Shown piece after piece: positions 11,218 through 22,782 of a DNA stretch of 64,000 nt. This stretch comes from Euwallacea fornicatus. Taxonomy: Eukaryota; Arthropoda; Insecta; Coleoptera; Curculionidae. Location of the stretch: NCBI RefSeq assembly GCF_040115645.1, contig NW_027096056.1:302871-366870 (forward strand), in the 5' to 3' direction. Position numbers and translations under genes: made by a program. The notes under the pieces were generated by a model, which was not told the DNA's origin, made no database searches, and worked only from the letters and a program-made list of their open reading frames with translations. The number at the start of each line of letters is the position of its first letter. The first letter of the stretch is position 1.

Positions 11218-13260
11218 CAGGGTGGGCCAACGAAAACGAAACGGTCCAGGTTTAGAGTTCTTAATGTGGTTTAAAAAAAATTGCTCGAACATGTCAATTG
11301 ATTTGTCGAGGGTGAAACTTTTTAGACTTATTTTGAAATCTTTATATTTAACGCCTTGAGCAGGGTGCTATTCACCCTTAAAATCTTAAATGGAAAGTGG
11401 CGTCGAGTGACACCTTGTTTGAAAGGTCTTTCAATTATCTTTTTAATGATGCCTATTTTTTGACATGAGATATCATTTTGACATTTTAAATTAGAAATTT
11501 TTCCGTTTTATTTACAAAGACGCTTGCAATTAAAATTAGTTAAATAAATGTTCAAACTGCTGTCCATTAACTTCCATGCAGTGATACAAGTTCTCCTCAA
11601 ATCGATTTCTTACATTATTGAGCATTTCTGGTGTTATAAGATGACACTCGTTAATAATTCGTTGCCGTAAATCTTGTAGAGAAGTTGGTTGGGTAGCATA
11701 AATATTAGATTTTAAGTGTCCCCACAAAAAGAAATTTAACGGAGATAAATCTGGAGATCTTGGTGGTCATTCAATAGCTCCCCTTCTGTCAATCCACCTT
11801 CCTGGAAATGCTTGGTCTAAGTACATTCGTACCTGCTGTGCATAATGCGGAGGAGCGCCGTCCTGTTGGAACATTATTCGGTTTGGTAAATAAAGTTCAT
11901 CGTTTTCCATTATTTGAATAATATTAGGTTCGATTGCATTTTGCAACAGATCCAAATACATTTCTCCATTTAGGGTGCCGGGTAGGAAAAAGGGTCCAAC
12001 GAGATGGTCTCCGAAAATACCAGCCCACACGTTAAATTTTTCAGGATGTTGCGTTTGTGTCTCGTGAAAAATTCTTGGGTTTACATCACTCCAGTAACGA
12101 CAGTTATGACGGTTTACAGTTTCATTGACAAAAAAAGAGCACTCATCGGAAAAGCAAATGTTAAATAGTAAATGTGGATCTTGATTTGCTTGGTGGCTAA
12201 TAACTTCAGAATTGCAGTCGCCTGTCGAAGTCATCCTCGTTCAGCTCTTGCATCAATTGAATTTTATATGGATTCCATTTATGTTTTTTTAATATTCTTC
12301 GTACGCTAGTTCGCGGAACACCTGATACATCACTCAACTTCCTCGTACTTAAAGTTTGATCTTGAGTCATGTGACCTATAACGGTTACTTCCACTGCTTC
12401 ATTGACTACTGGATTTACAATATTACGTTTTTTGTTAAGTACCGAACCAGTTTGGGTAAATTTTTGCACTAGTTCGAGGACATACTTTCGATTGACATGT
12501 TTGTATGGATGCCGTTGGTTAAAAATCTCAGCTGATCTGTACCCAGACTCATTATTTGAATGGAATATTGCAATAATTTCAACTCCTTCAGCTGTAGTGT
12601 AAACCATTTTTACATAATCACGAAAACACAGTACAAACCACTGCCTTACTATCCTCTAAAGTAATACTACCCAATTCAACCATTGTAAATTTTTTTGTTG
12701 TTTATGTAGATTTAAAATTTATAGATAAGACGAACATTCTACTTTTTATAAAAATGTATTCCTTTACAAATGTTCCGCCAATTCAGTCTATTGTCTTAAG
12801 GTTACAATTTTCAGTTTGTCTCAATGTAATTTAAAAAGCGTTTAAGTTTCAACGGAGTAGATATTATGCAACTCATGGTTATCAATTGGGTAGTTTGAAC
12901 ATTTAATTAAATAATACTAAAGTCTAAGTATTAAATGATTTTTCTGATTTTGCAAGCGTCTTTGTAAATAAAACGGAAAAATTTCTAATTTAAAATGTCA
13001 AAATGATATCTCATGTCAAAAAGTAGGCATCATTAAAAAGAGAATTGAAAGACCTTTCAAACAAGGTGTCACTCGATGCCACTTTCCATTTAAGATTTTA
13101 AGGTGAAATAGCACTCTGCTCAAGGGGTTAAAGATGGGGGTTTAAAAATAAATCTAAAAGGTTTCTCCCTCGACAAATCAATTGACGCGTTCGAGCGATT
13201 TTTTCAAACCACATTAAGAACCCTAAACATGGACCGTTTCGTTTTCGTTGGCCCACCCTG
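11218..13260 (-). mobile_element. Mariner-like transposon with 310-bp inverted repeats
   Basis: Bounded by TA on both sides. The ends cagggtgggccaacgaaaac and its inverse are almost identical, and similarity continues for about 310 bp (11218-11530 against 12950-13260), ending at the block aagacgcttgcaa / ttgcaagcgtctt. Such long repeats are unusual for classic mariner. It carries one transposase gene on the minus strand and lies inside the Tigger-like element. Confidence 0.85.
11536..12607 (-). pseudogene. Mariner-superfamily transposase, broken
   Basis: Begins at an ATG (12605-12607). Residues 1-130 form the DNA-binding region, with two helix-turn-helix blocks (SAEIFNQRHP, and LSDVSGVPRTSVRRILKKH). 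The frame then shifts near 12220. The catalytic half has the first Asp in CFSDECSFF and the second in FQQDGAPPHYA. A TGA replaces the Trp expected before PPRSPDLSPLNFFLWG. Counting from the second Asp to the Asn in PLNFF gives 41 intervening residues, as in the DD41D group of the superfamily, but here the third position is Asn. The C-terminus reads to LFN and a stop at 11536. Three lesions make it inactive. Confidence 0.85.
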
Positions 13261-14060
13261 TATAAATAACGCAAGAGGTTTCAAGAACCGCAAGATAGTC
13301 AAAGTCTGCACTTCTTTTCTACATAAATTTCGATTTTATTTAAGATTTTTCTTGTTTTTTTCTCATTTAATGTGGCATAACTATTTACTAGAATCGAAAA
13401 TTGTATAATTTGTCATTTGGTTAAAATAAATTTTGAGTCAATCAGCTTTTTTCCCTCGGTCGCTTATAGCGAACGTCTGCATATAATAAACGACCAGCCA
13501 AGTCCTTTGAAGTTTCGTTATAGCCAAGTTCTAAATAGTGTACTTAAATAGTTTCTGGAAAATGTTTCTTACCTGGTTAGCCTCTACTTAGAGTGATTAT
13601 TAATCGTCTAGTTATGCATTTGACGAAAATAATTGAAATCCAATGAATAATTTATTTAAAATTAATCGAATCATTATTACTATTATAGCATAGGTATTTG
13701 CATTAGGTCATAAAAAATAAGTAATAATAACTTCCATTACCAAGTAAATAACATTTAAATCGAATAGTATATAACAATTAATAATTTCTAATTCCAGGGG
13801 AAACGAGAAGCCAGGTACTTAAATGTAAAAGTTAGGAAATTATCAACTCAGAGCAGGTGAGTTCAATGAAAACTTTGTAATATGAATTATCAAACATTTT
13901 ATATTTGTTCAATTTATAAGATAGTTTACATTTTTCATGAACCTGTGATTGTAGCCGTTATCGTAATAATCCACCTGACGATCGTTTAACACTACAAAAT
14001 TGTAAAAGTTCACACATGTGCCGACATAGGGATATTTTCAAGATTTATTTAGAAGTTTAA

Positions 14061-14339
14061 CCTCGCCATCGAGATGGTTGGCGAGGCGACTCGAGTTAAG
14101 TTTCACGACAAGGAAACTTCGTTTTTTAAAATTGTTTATTGCAACGGACTTAGAGTATAAATAATCAAGCTGACAGTATAACTGCTTACGTCAAAATTAA
14201 GAGCAACAGATTGATAATTTAAGTTGTCTATGAGTTGTTTATCGCTGGTTCCTTAATGAGGGTTAAAGGGGAGTCCAATGGTCTATATCGATAAGTTCGT
14301 CAGATAGGGCAATATGGTTTACGTGACTCTTGTTTCTCA
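14061..14339. other. Unassigned sequence between Rep-A and R2-A
   Basis: Follows the end of Rep-A similarity at about 14060. It has a moderate GC patch (cctcgccatcgagatggttg) and no recognised coding sequence. It could be the edge of another element. Confidence 0.4.
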
Positions 14340-15482
14340 GTCATTAGCTCGGGGATTTGAAGCTATCTAGACCTCAGGAAGCTCAATTAATTGTCCTCAA
14401 TAGTCGTCCTAAAAGTATGTCAAGGTGAAGAGGCGGACGTCTCGGAGATAGTCACCTTTTATAGCGTCCGTTCTGATTGCACTGTCGAGAAGATCGCCCA
14501 CCGCTCTAAAGGCGGTCTCGGCTACTGTAGCGTAGACATCATCTGCAGTCTGGTTTCCTCTGAGGCTCACCATGTGGGATGCTTCGCCACGCGAGGACAG
14601 TACTGGTCATTTTTTCATTGTAACGGTGGTGCCCGCACTGCCTGTTGGAACGTCTCTTCACCTTCATCGCGCCGGTCCCCACGGTCAATATGAGACCGTC
14701 CGTTAGAGTAGCTAGATATCGGTGATAACTTTCGCTCAACCGGCGATACTTAATTTGATCAACGGTCAGATGTAAGAAGGTCTTTCTCAGAAGTATATTA
14801 GAGTATCGACCTTAGTAAAGGACTTCCGTCTTAGCCATCTGCCGCCACTCGTCCTCATCGTCGGCTGCGCACTCTCCAATAAATTCCTCACCGCGCCGAG
14901 CAAACTCGTAACGTTCTTCACGGTGCTTATTCAGCTCAGCGGGGTGCGTCTGCCCTTTGTGCTGACACATTTCAGCGTACGTTCTAAATTGAGCCGCACA
15001 ATAAGGACATTTCGTGTTCTGTTCACTGGACGGTCTCCTGCATCGGAGCCGCCTTTTGTGTGTCCACAAATCCTGATCGGTGTCGAAGATGTTGCCGCTG
15101 TTACAGAACGGAATCATGAAGATATACTTTAAAAAATTGTTCGTGATACTTAAAAGTTAGGGTAATCTAACACTCCAAGACTTAATATGCTTCGTAGAAG
15201 CAGTTATTTATCCACCAGCCGTTAATGCGCCCTTCTCGGAGAACAAACACCACCTACTGCGATTAGCTCCAAGAAATGTAAGCTCCTAGGTTATCGAGGT
15301 CACAGTAGGTGGTCCAGAAACGCTGTGAGAACGACAAATGCGGAAGACCCTTAAGAAACGCCCGAGCACAAACACAGAGCTCTCAAGAGATCCTCACTCG
15401 AAAACTTTGCCTGCCACTATTCTATGTTAACGGGTCGAAAATGCACACTACGGCCCAAGGACCTTTCCACTCCCTTTAATGA
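14340..15482 (-). pseudogene. R2-A: R2-clade retrotransposon, 5' fragment
   Basis: Read leftward, 15120-15482 is a 5' leader closely similar to those of R2-B (27130-27498) and R2-C (30130-30491), with shared blocks such as ggtccagaaacg and gcggaagacccttaagaaac. The coding part from 15117 has the first zinc finger (damaged: CNSGNIFDTDQ where R2-B has CECGKTFDTDQ), a CPYC-type C2H2 finger, an acidic linker and a Myb-like segment. From 14700 to 14340 it matches R2-B upstream of the RT domain (AVGDLLDSAI, DYLRDVRLFT) but has several stops. It is truncated before RT. Non-R2 coding sequence abuts its 5' end. Confidence 0.8.
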
Positions 15483-16059
15483 GGAGCTCTTTGGCGACAT
15501 TGCTTAGATTCTTGTATTTTATGTTTAAAATCATCCGAAGATCACGCCTGAATTCGTACCACTGGTTGCCTTCAACTTATCGCACAGCTTGCTTAAGGTT
15601 TTCCCATTCGTCTTGATATAACTCACGGATTTTTGACCAACCGAAGGCGCTGAATAACTTTATTGCTCTTCCCGTTATTGATAAAATCGTCAAACTCCTC
15701 CCCGCAGCTTGTGAAACAGTCAATCGAAATGTTAAAGCCGAGATGGGTCCAACTCAATCCAATGAGCGGTCGCATCACGTATTGTGTATTCTTTATTGAT
15801 CTTCCATTTATATTCTTACAGTTAGGTTTTAAAAACTGTAGGTTTTTGTTTTATTTCATTAGTCTAAGGCATGATACAAAAATGGGTTTATGAGGGTGGA
15901 CACGGCTTCGATATCAGTTTTACTCTTTATTTTAAAGTGTGACACTTGAAGATGCCCAATGAAAAAAGGATCTGCCGTCTTTAGGAAAGTCTTAAATACT
16001 AAACCCTTTGGCGGCGTACCATGGGCGTACTCTAGTTGGGGTACCATCAACGTCACGTA
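15483..16059 (-). pseudogene. Coding relic X joined to the 5' end of R2-A
   Basis: Directly upstream (in reading sense) of the R2-A 5' end. Protein-like stretches occur in shifting frames: MVPQLEYAHGTPPKGLVFK and ADPFFIGHLQVSHFKIKS at 15860-16070, RPLIGLSWTHLGFNISIDCF near 15700-15790, and WYEFRRDLRMILNIKYKN near 15500-15570. I do not recognise the protein. Hydrophobic and aromatic content is protein-like rather than random. Gypsy-1 interrupts it: the flank past 20951 continues the sequence after the 4-bp target site. It may be another captured RNA, by analogy with ORFs A and B, or simply an older neighbour. Confidence 0.5.
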
Positions 16060-16245
16060 ATTTAACTTAAACAATCAGTGAAAGACCTTTTTAAAAATTT
16101 TTATTTATTCATAAACTAATATACTACTCTTTGATAGTTAAAATTTTCATTAATTCTACTGTTGTCGTTGCATCTTTTTTTAATAGTCACGTTCTGTTTT
16201 GTCAGCTCCTTTTGTGTTGATATTGTAGCTAGTAGTTCCATAACT
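16060..16245 (-). repeat. Gypsy-1 3' LTR
   Basis: About 186 bp, starting AGTTATGGA in reading sense and ending TTAAGTTAAAT. Alignable throughout with 20765-20951 but with many differences (gatattgtagctagtag against gacaccatgtctgatggg), so the insertion is old. The purine tract gaaaagggagg lies just upstream at 16246-16257. Confidence 0.8.
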
Positions 16246-16254
16246 CCTCCCTTT

Positions 16255-17711
16255 TCAAACTAAGCTACTCTGGCTGCGGGGTAGGTCGAGGCATGAGTTT
16301 ACGGGTTCCCTCTTGGTCTCTTCTATTACCATCGGATTTCTGGGCAACCTTTTATTAAATAAGTATGCTATAACTAAAATAATTATGATGCATACTATGA
16401 TCGCCCATAAACTAGGGAAGGTTGAGATTTTATTGTACAACAATTCAGGTTGGTTTTCTTAAATTTTGTTCCTTGATTTGTACAGCTCATCGAGTTTTAT
16501 TTCCTGCAGGTGGAAGCTTAAATTCAGATGTAGGATGTTCGGTGGTTGCTCATTCAAACTCGGAAACATTATCGGTTCGTCAGTATTGGTTATTGAATAT
16601 TCATTGGCGATCAATATGTCGTCCCCCTCAGCTCTGCATTCCTCGGGTATAGTCATGAGATCATTTCCTGATATCTTCTTGTACTCTGCTTGTCTTCCGC
16701 ATTTTAACTTAATGATTTTTTTAACAGAAATTATCAGAATCCATTTGTTAGACGAGTCCAACTGGTGGATTACTGCACGTATAATAGTAACGTATCTTGG
16801 ATCGTAGCGAACTTAATAGTTGAGTTTCACAAGGACCATTCACTCCGATCTCTTTCAAATTTCCAGGATCGTAGATAAATAGTTTGGGTGTCATTCCTTT
16901 GCACAGATTCTCCGGATAAGCGTTGTGATTTTGATTCATAATTAAGTATTTACCGCGGGGTATTATTGCCTTGAATTGACTCCGTCGTCTGATTAGTATT
17001 GAATAAAGGTGATAGTAATCGAAACTGCTAGGGCTCGTCATTGGTATGTTTAGGAAATAGGTAATTCTATCGTTCACGATAAACCTTTCGATCTCTATTA
17101 CTTTCGTATTTGAAAAAATTTTCCAAGGTTACTTGTAAGGGCAGATTGTGGGTTGTTACTTTTATTTCTAGAGTCTGTAATTCAGAAAGCAAATCTGTAA
17201 TCTCTATTATACCGGGATGAAAGATTCCTAATTTACCGAATGTAATGAAGGCTTCAATCTCTTGTAGCATTGAATCAATTATTACATATAGGTTAATGAT
17301 TTGAATTAAGATATCCTTATTAAAATACATATTTTCCCTGTTCGTTGCCTTTTGTGTTATGTAACCAATTTGCTTAATCTGAGTTTCTATTGTACTCATA
17401 TTTTTGCCCATTTTATAAATCGTTAAGTCGAAATTCTCGATTACCTTTAGAGAGATTGAGTTTTATTTATGAATGCCAATTGCTAGCTTATTTTGATTTT
17501 GTTGTAGCTCATTAATAAGTTTTTCATAACGCAGTCCATCATTGGCGTCTAAATTCCTTGTGATAGCCTTGAAAACGGAACCTGTTATGTTGATTAAACC
17601 TCTTTTAGCCCTCCGGGGATGGGGTATGATTTGTTCAACTTGCCTTTCTACTCGCTTTCGCGTCAGGTTCAATACCTTAAGATAATTAACACAATTGTCA
17701 TAGTAATCCAC
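16255..17711 (-). pseudogene. Gypsy-1 env (errantivirus envelope), decayed
   Basis: Remnant of an F-type envelope glycoprotein, the membrane protein of insect errantiviruses. The 5' part (17463-17711) holds a furin-type cleavage sequence RRAKRG followed by the conserved LINITGSVFKAITRNLD. Further segments at 17067-17411, 16748-17077 and 16459-16761 carry the ectodomain in different frames, with conserved cysteine blocks such as CETQLLS. A transmembrane segment with a short basic tail is near the end (16300-16420, IIVCIIIILVIAYLF then NKRLP). At least four frame changes separate these segments, so the gene is dead. Confidence 0.85.
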
Positions 17712-17961
17712 ATGTAAGGCTAAGAAATATGAAACGTTTTATGATTTATAGTGTAACTTATTAATTTCCCCTATCACAAGGTTCCGGACCTAATAATGTA
17801 TTAGCTGGTGGGTTTGTGTTGTAAGTTTTGCTTGTCTTAGTATTAAAGGTAAAATTTCCGGGTTATCGTCCAGTTGTCTGAGAGTAATTAGACTTTCGTC
17901 AACGATAACACCCGTCGCAAGGCTGAGATATAATACGCTTATTTAGTCGAAACTGTATTTG

Positions 17962-19140
17962 TTACAAAATGGACGTTTTAAATTGTCCATCTTGAATATT
18001 CGGATGTGACTCGGTTTCAATTATTTTCTTACATTTGTTGACATTTTTTTTTTTGGGGCCATCAAACTTATTAGCCAATTTCTGCCTAGTGCTTTTTTTC
18101 AGATAAACCTCTTGTTGATTTCTGAATTCTCTCGGACTCTCGCGTTTTTTCGCCTGGTTCATGGCCTCTCTCTCGTCCACTTGTGCGACGGTTGAAATTT
18201 GATCCAAATTTTTGTTATTTCTCGACGTTGAAGCTCTAGTCTTCCTTCGCAGTTATTCGTTAAATTCCTCCATGTATTTGATCAGTGCGAAATCGTTAGT
18301 TGTTTCTTTCGTATGCAATTAAATTCGTGAAAGAATGTCTGCGTTTGTATTCATTTTTCCTTTTTTGTATATTACATTATAATTATATTCCTCTTCATTG
18401 AGGTGGTCTGTTCAAAATTTGGAGACGTCAAACTCAGGCTTTTTATCGCCGTCCTGAAGGTGGTTCAGATTTATCTTTTTGAAACCTCCGGAGTCAAACT
18501 TTTCTACTTCAAAGATATGGGAAAAGTTTAATGTTGCGGGTTCACACGTACCGTTCAAAATCGTCGTAAAAGCAAACCCATCCTTAGCCGTAGATAAGTT
18601 TTTTCGGGAATTTCGCAGCCGTGCATCTTCTGGTATGGTATTATAATGTCTCCATTCCTAATAGATGTTTTTATTCTTATCACTTGTTCGACACGAAGCG
18701 ATATTGAAATACAACTTAACTCAGGCCGAGTTTCGTGGAAATGTAATCAAATGCGGGCAAATGGCGTGAGAAGGTAATCGTTCACAAGGTAGATGTTGGC
18801 TTGAAGCGTTTTTAGGTTTTCGATCCCTAAGAGTCCATCAAATGCGTGGTGGAATTTAAAAAGATAAAATTTAAGATCAATGTTTTGAGATAGATGAAAC
18901 AATTTAGACGCAGGAATTTTTGCGCTGTGTTGATGAGTCGATTTTTTAAACACTGTTGATACCACAAACGGGTCGTTTCGAATTCGAACGGGGTATAACT
19001 TTCTTACAATATCGGGGTTCATGAAAGGACAGGTAGAACCGGAATCAACTAGAATTTTTATCTTTGCTTCTGAGAATATTACATAACATAGTTTACTTGG
19101 GTTCGAAAAATTTAGGTCTATTAACATTTCCTCTATTTCT
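17962..19140 (-). pseudogene. Gypsy-1 pol remnant: protease joined to RNase H end and integrase tail
   Basis: From 19127 the protease is readable, with active-site motif ILVDSGST. About 18400-18450 the block HLNEEE is followed at once by YKKGKMNTNADILSRI, which is the very end of an RNase H domain. The whole reverse transcriptase and nearly all of RNase H are therefore absent. From 18207 to 17962 only the C-terminal tail of integrase remains (YLKKSTRQKLANKFDGP), so most of integrase is lost too. The RT loss matches the position seen in Gypsy-2. Confidence 0.8.
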
Positions 19141-19143
19141 TTT

Positions 19144-20447
19144 TCATATCGAAAGGCATTCTGGAAAAATTTTCCTCTGGATTTGGCGAAACATAGAATT
19201 GATCGAACTCACCATCCCTGATCGGGGTTGAAGCATTGGCTTCATTATGAATTTCGAATTCTGTAGATCCGATAATTTCGTACTGATATCAATTGGTTTG
19301 CTTCCAAAAATACTCCTCGAGTTGGGAACATTGTATACATACATATTCGTACGTATCTTGACTGGGTTCAATCAAGATTTGGGCTTCCGTACTATATATT
19401 TCTTTGACAGTGTACTTGAGGAATGGTATCTTAGAATAGAGTTTGAATTACTTGTCATAGGTTTCCGTATCGAATTGGAAATTCCAGACGTACGCGTGGG
19501 GGTGGTAGTTGTTTAAACAGGTTAGACTTGAATATATTAGTCTGATTACTGAACCGTCCGAAAATCTGCGAATTAGTGAAGTGTCTAAGCGATTATCTGT
19601 TAAAATTGGATCTTGCATTCATTGGTTGTGGTGGAAAAACCGGGAGGAACGTTCTGTTAGGGGTTCGAGTAGTTGGAAACAGTTTAAAGTGTGTTGGTTT
19701 TGATCCATTAATAAGGGATGTTGAAAAATTAGCCCGGGTATTGTTTCATTTTGAAAGTTGTGAGTGTTATTTTCCTGAATAACGAATTGTAAGGCTTGCG
19801 CTAAATTAACTGGTCTCATGTATCTTATCGTGGTGCCGAGAGGTTCTTTAAGCCCGGATAAGAAAGTTTTCAAAGCCAGGTCGTTGTATAAATTTCTTTT
19901 TAAAATTATCGCCTGTAATAGATTTTCATGGGAATCGACGTAGGAGCATAAGAAGTTCAAAATATGTAGTATTTGATTGTAAAATTCAGATGGTTTTTCG
20001 TGCGATTGTTGCTTCATCAAAACTAAATTTCTATTCAAGTATGTTTCGTCCTTCTGATCAGGAAAATTACGTAATAAGAAGTTTTTCGAGTCCTCCCAAT
20101 CATTTACGTTTTGTATCTTAATTACTATCTTTGCATTACCGGTAAGTTTGCTCATAAACGAATTTATCAGATAGATATTCTGAAAATTTGTTGGGTTGGT
20201 CTGATTGTAAAAATTGTCGATTAAAAATTGACATATTGACAAGTATCTATTGAGTTCGTTGGGGTTTCCATCAAAGTTCGGAATGCAATATAGATAGTCA
20301 GGCTTAAACTGAGACATATTGATTATTTCTCTAAGTTCCTCAACAACAGACGTTCTTGGATTATTTAGAGAGACAGTCAGCTAAAGGCCTCACAATTTTC
20401 AAATTGAGATTCGAGATTTGTTTGATTATATTTTCAATATCGGACAT
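19144..20447 (-). pseudogene. Gypsy-1 gag, decayed
   Basis: Begins at ATG 20445-20447 (MSDIENIIKQISNLNLK), followed by a stop. The capsid-like core from 20317 is open for 232 codons (FKPDYLYCIPNFDGNPNELN through FLSGLKEPLGTTIRYMRP). Gypsy-2 gag has the same blocks (YLNCIPQFDGNPNDLGRYLS, FLSGLKEPLGTNIRCMRP), so they are relatives. The C-terminal part, rich in Asn, Pro and Arg, is broken but readable to 19144, where the pol frame takes over. Confidence 0.85.
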
Positions 20448-20764
20448 AAAGGAATCAAATTCATTTACACGACTAAAAGGCCAACCCTGATCATTCTATA
20501 AGTTACTGTTTCGGATATTTTCCTTCAGCGTTTCCTTGCGTTGTTCAGCGATGATGTATCAACAACCGAAGTTTTGTTGGTCCTGGGCAATTTAACAGCT
20601 CTTTGATAGAGGGGAATTTTCAATTTTTGGAAAATTTACTGTCCGTTAACCACATCTATCGACGTTACAATACAGGTTCCTTCTCGGTTAATCGATTAAA
20701 CGAAAAAGGATCAATACGATTGATTCGCACTGAGTCTCCCGAAACGAATCCGAACAACTGCGCC

Positions 20765-20951
20765 ATTTAACTTACACGATCGATGAAAGGTTTTTTTTTA
20801 AATTTTTTATTTATTTTCAAACTAACATCCTACTCTTCGATAGTTAAAATATTAATTGATTCTATTGTTATCGCTGCATCTTCTTTTAATAGTTACGTTC
20901 TGTTTGGTTAGCTCCTTTTGTGTTGACACCATGTCTGATGGGTCCATAACT
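20765..20951 (-). repeat. Gypsy-1 5' LTR and adjoining primer site
   Basis: About 187 bp, partner of 16060-16245. Immediately downstream in reading sense is TGGCGCAGTTG (20755-20765), the type of tRNA primer site (Ser-type) seen in Gypsy-2 and Gypsy-3. Confidence 0.8.
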
Positions 20952-21261
20952 CGTGCACTATCTGCCGCATTGGACTGTGGCGCCGAGGCTCATAAGAGGT
21001 CCTTCCTCGGCGCTTTCGGCAATCGTAATTGCGTCTGCATTATTAGGGCCAACAAAGCTTTTCGCAAATAATGCCCATGCTGAACTGGGAACTCCCATGC
21101 CGACAAAGTAACTCGGTAGGAATTCTCACGCACCAACCAAAATCTACCATGGGCGTGCCAGAGGAATATATTAACTCCCTAACAATAACTTGACCCTAAC
21201 TCTATTTACAATCTACAACCAGACCAGATCATAATACACAATACAATACACATTCAAAAAC
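20952..21261 (-). other. Flank of Gypsy-1, possible continuation of coding relic X
   Basis: Between Gypsy-1 and the poly(A) end of a Jockey-like element. Read leftward, 20950-21060 has the open stretch PNNADAITIAESAEEGPLMS near the insertion site; removing Gypsy-1 makes it adjacent to the MVPQLEYAHG stretch of X, though with a stop and a frame change. No function recognised. Confidence 0.35.
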
Positions 21262-22780
21262 TTTTTTGTTTTTTTTTGGGACGCGACCCCAGGGATAAAT
21301 AATCTTGGCGAAAGACGATACTGGTGCCCGTACAACCAGCCTGTGTGAGGTTTTCACCCACTAAAAAACCCCGTAATTTCAGAAAATATCGAGTAAATTC
21401 AATTATTCCCAATCGCGCTTTTTGGGTCGCTTTTGTTGTGGGTCGTTAAATTATCAGATTCAAACGGTACCTCCACTCTTTGCTCTGTAATCATAATTAG
21501 GCCCTTTGCGTACCTCTTACGGGAATTGCACGTTATTCCCGAGGACTTTAGCTTTTGTTGACCCGCCGACGAGGGTTTTATTGCTGTTTTTATTGTCCTG
21601 TTGTGCGATTTCTTTGTTTGTCGGCTGTGTTCCTTTGGAATTTGTCTTTTATTGCAGCAACGAGTTTGAAGAACCAGAACGGCTATCTGGCCTTCTTACT
21701 TCATTGTTGCAGATGGTTTTTGAATCCTTGCCCTTGTTTTTTATTAGCAAGTCTTTTGGCTCGTTTGTCCTATGCAGTTTGATTGTGTACCCTTAACTAT
21801 TGTCAAACAATTTCTTTTGTCCATCCTGCTGTGCATTCTTTGCACTGAATGCGTTTCTATCCCTTGACCCTTCAGATCTTTTCGGATTTGATCTTCCATT
21901 ATGTTGGCCGGGATAAGTTCAATTACTGCCCAGACTTTTTTGTCCTCGGGCAAGCTGTAGGTGTTATATTCCCTCTTCTCATCACTTAAAAGTTTGGCCA
22001 TCGCTTTATAATCTTTAGCTGAGCTGGACGATATAGCAACCTCTTGCCCAGTCATTTTCGCCTTGTTATAGGCTATCTTTTTAGATTTCAGCCTATTACA
22101 TACGATGGTCCATTCGTTAGCATTTTTAATTATGATCGGTGGTATTTTTTGGCAAATTGGTTCCGGTTTTCACTCCGTTTGTTTGGTTTCTGTTTTTTCT
22201 ATTGATGCTTCCATTGTATTGACTTGTTTAGCTTGTCTCTTTTCCCTTTTTTACTCTCTCTGGATCTGTTTGAGGTCGACACCCTCCATTTCTTCGTCTT
22301 GGCTATCCTGTTCGCATTCAATGATTTCTTCCTCGATTTTCTCAATGGTCTGCTTCTTCTTCGTTTGAACATCGCTTTCATTTGAGTCCATCCTCTCTAA
22401 TTTGGCCTCTAGCCTCTTCATTACTTCCAGTAATTCTAGATTTGTCCTCTGCAGATCTTTAACAAGACACTGGAGCTCCGCAATTCTCTTATCTTTCTCC
22501 GCATTCTGTTGAAATAGATGCTGGTTCATTTGGAACAGTGCAGCGGGGTCCCAACGCAGCTCGATTGCTGCCCTGGCTCTTTCCTCGACTAGCAGTTTTG
22601 ATTCGGCCATTTCGCATGCCAGATTATTAATTAAACTTCTTATCTGCGAAATAAAATTTTTATAAACCTGAAAATAATTTGGGTACTTACTGCTCTCTCG
22701 TGTTGATAAACACAAGAGACTCCTGGATATAATTTTCCGCTTGAAAATTGGGCTTTCGACCGATTTTCACCTATCGAAGG
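21262..22780 (-). mobile_element. Jockey-like non-LTR retrotransposon fragment
   Basis: Contains an ORF1 (21744-22715) and a 3' end with a poly(A) tail (the T-run at 21262-21277 on this strand) preceded by ggtcgcgtccc. The RT-encoding ORF2 is absent, so the copy has a large internal deletion. It lies just past the truncated end of R2-F. Confidence 0.6.
21744..22715 (-). pseudogene. Jockey-like ORF1 (RNA-binding gag-like protein)
   Basis: The N-terminal 154 codons (22251-22715) include a heptad-rich coiled-coil segment (NAEKDKRIAELQCLVKDLQR, then LELLEVMKRLEAKLERM) and an acidic end. After a frame break, 21744-22055 reads REYNTYSLPEDKKVWAVIEL, the RRM-like segment typical of Jockey-clade ORF1 proteins, which coat the element RNA. 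The expected zinc knuckles are not seen. The C-terminal part is degenerate. Confidence 0.65.
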
Positions 22781-22782
22781 TG

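Larger units (their letters stand above)
10556..13540 (+). mobile_element. Tigger/pogo-like DNA transposon, interrupted
   Basis: Left end cagtataacttggctgtaac is matched by the inverted right end (gttatagccaagttctaaatag, 13518-13539); TA is present on both sides (10554-10555 and 13541-13542). The 2.04-kb mariner-like element at 11218-13260 is inserted inside it, so only about 0.94 kb is original. The remnant includes an acidic C-terminal coding tail. Most of the transposase gene is missing. Confidence 0.75.
10010..14060 (+). repeat. Rep-A copy 3, split by a Tigger-like insertion
   Basis: Left half 10010-10555 and right half 13541-14060 together match copy 2. The exon-like block recurs at 10345-10530 with more stops; the same acceptor (tttttttag at about 10350) and donor-like end are kept. 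The right half (cacctgacgatcgtttaaca near 13970) matches 5470-5500 and, inverted, 33050-33080. Comparison with copy 2 gives the empty target site (attagctatatttgaatag) for the Tigger-like element. Confidence 0.7.
16060..20951 (-). mobile_element. Gypsy-1: errantivirus-like LTR retrotransposon without RT
   Basis: Complete with two LTRs, gag, a shortened pol and env, all on the minus strand, 4.9 kb long. Possible 4-bp target duplication is CACG upstream and TACG downstream (reading sense), one mismatch. The internal region has a primer site next to the 5' LTR and a purine tract before the 3' LTR. All three genes contain stops and frameshifts. The reverse transcriptase and most of RNase H are missing, as in Gypsy-2. 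Confidence 0.85.
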
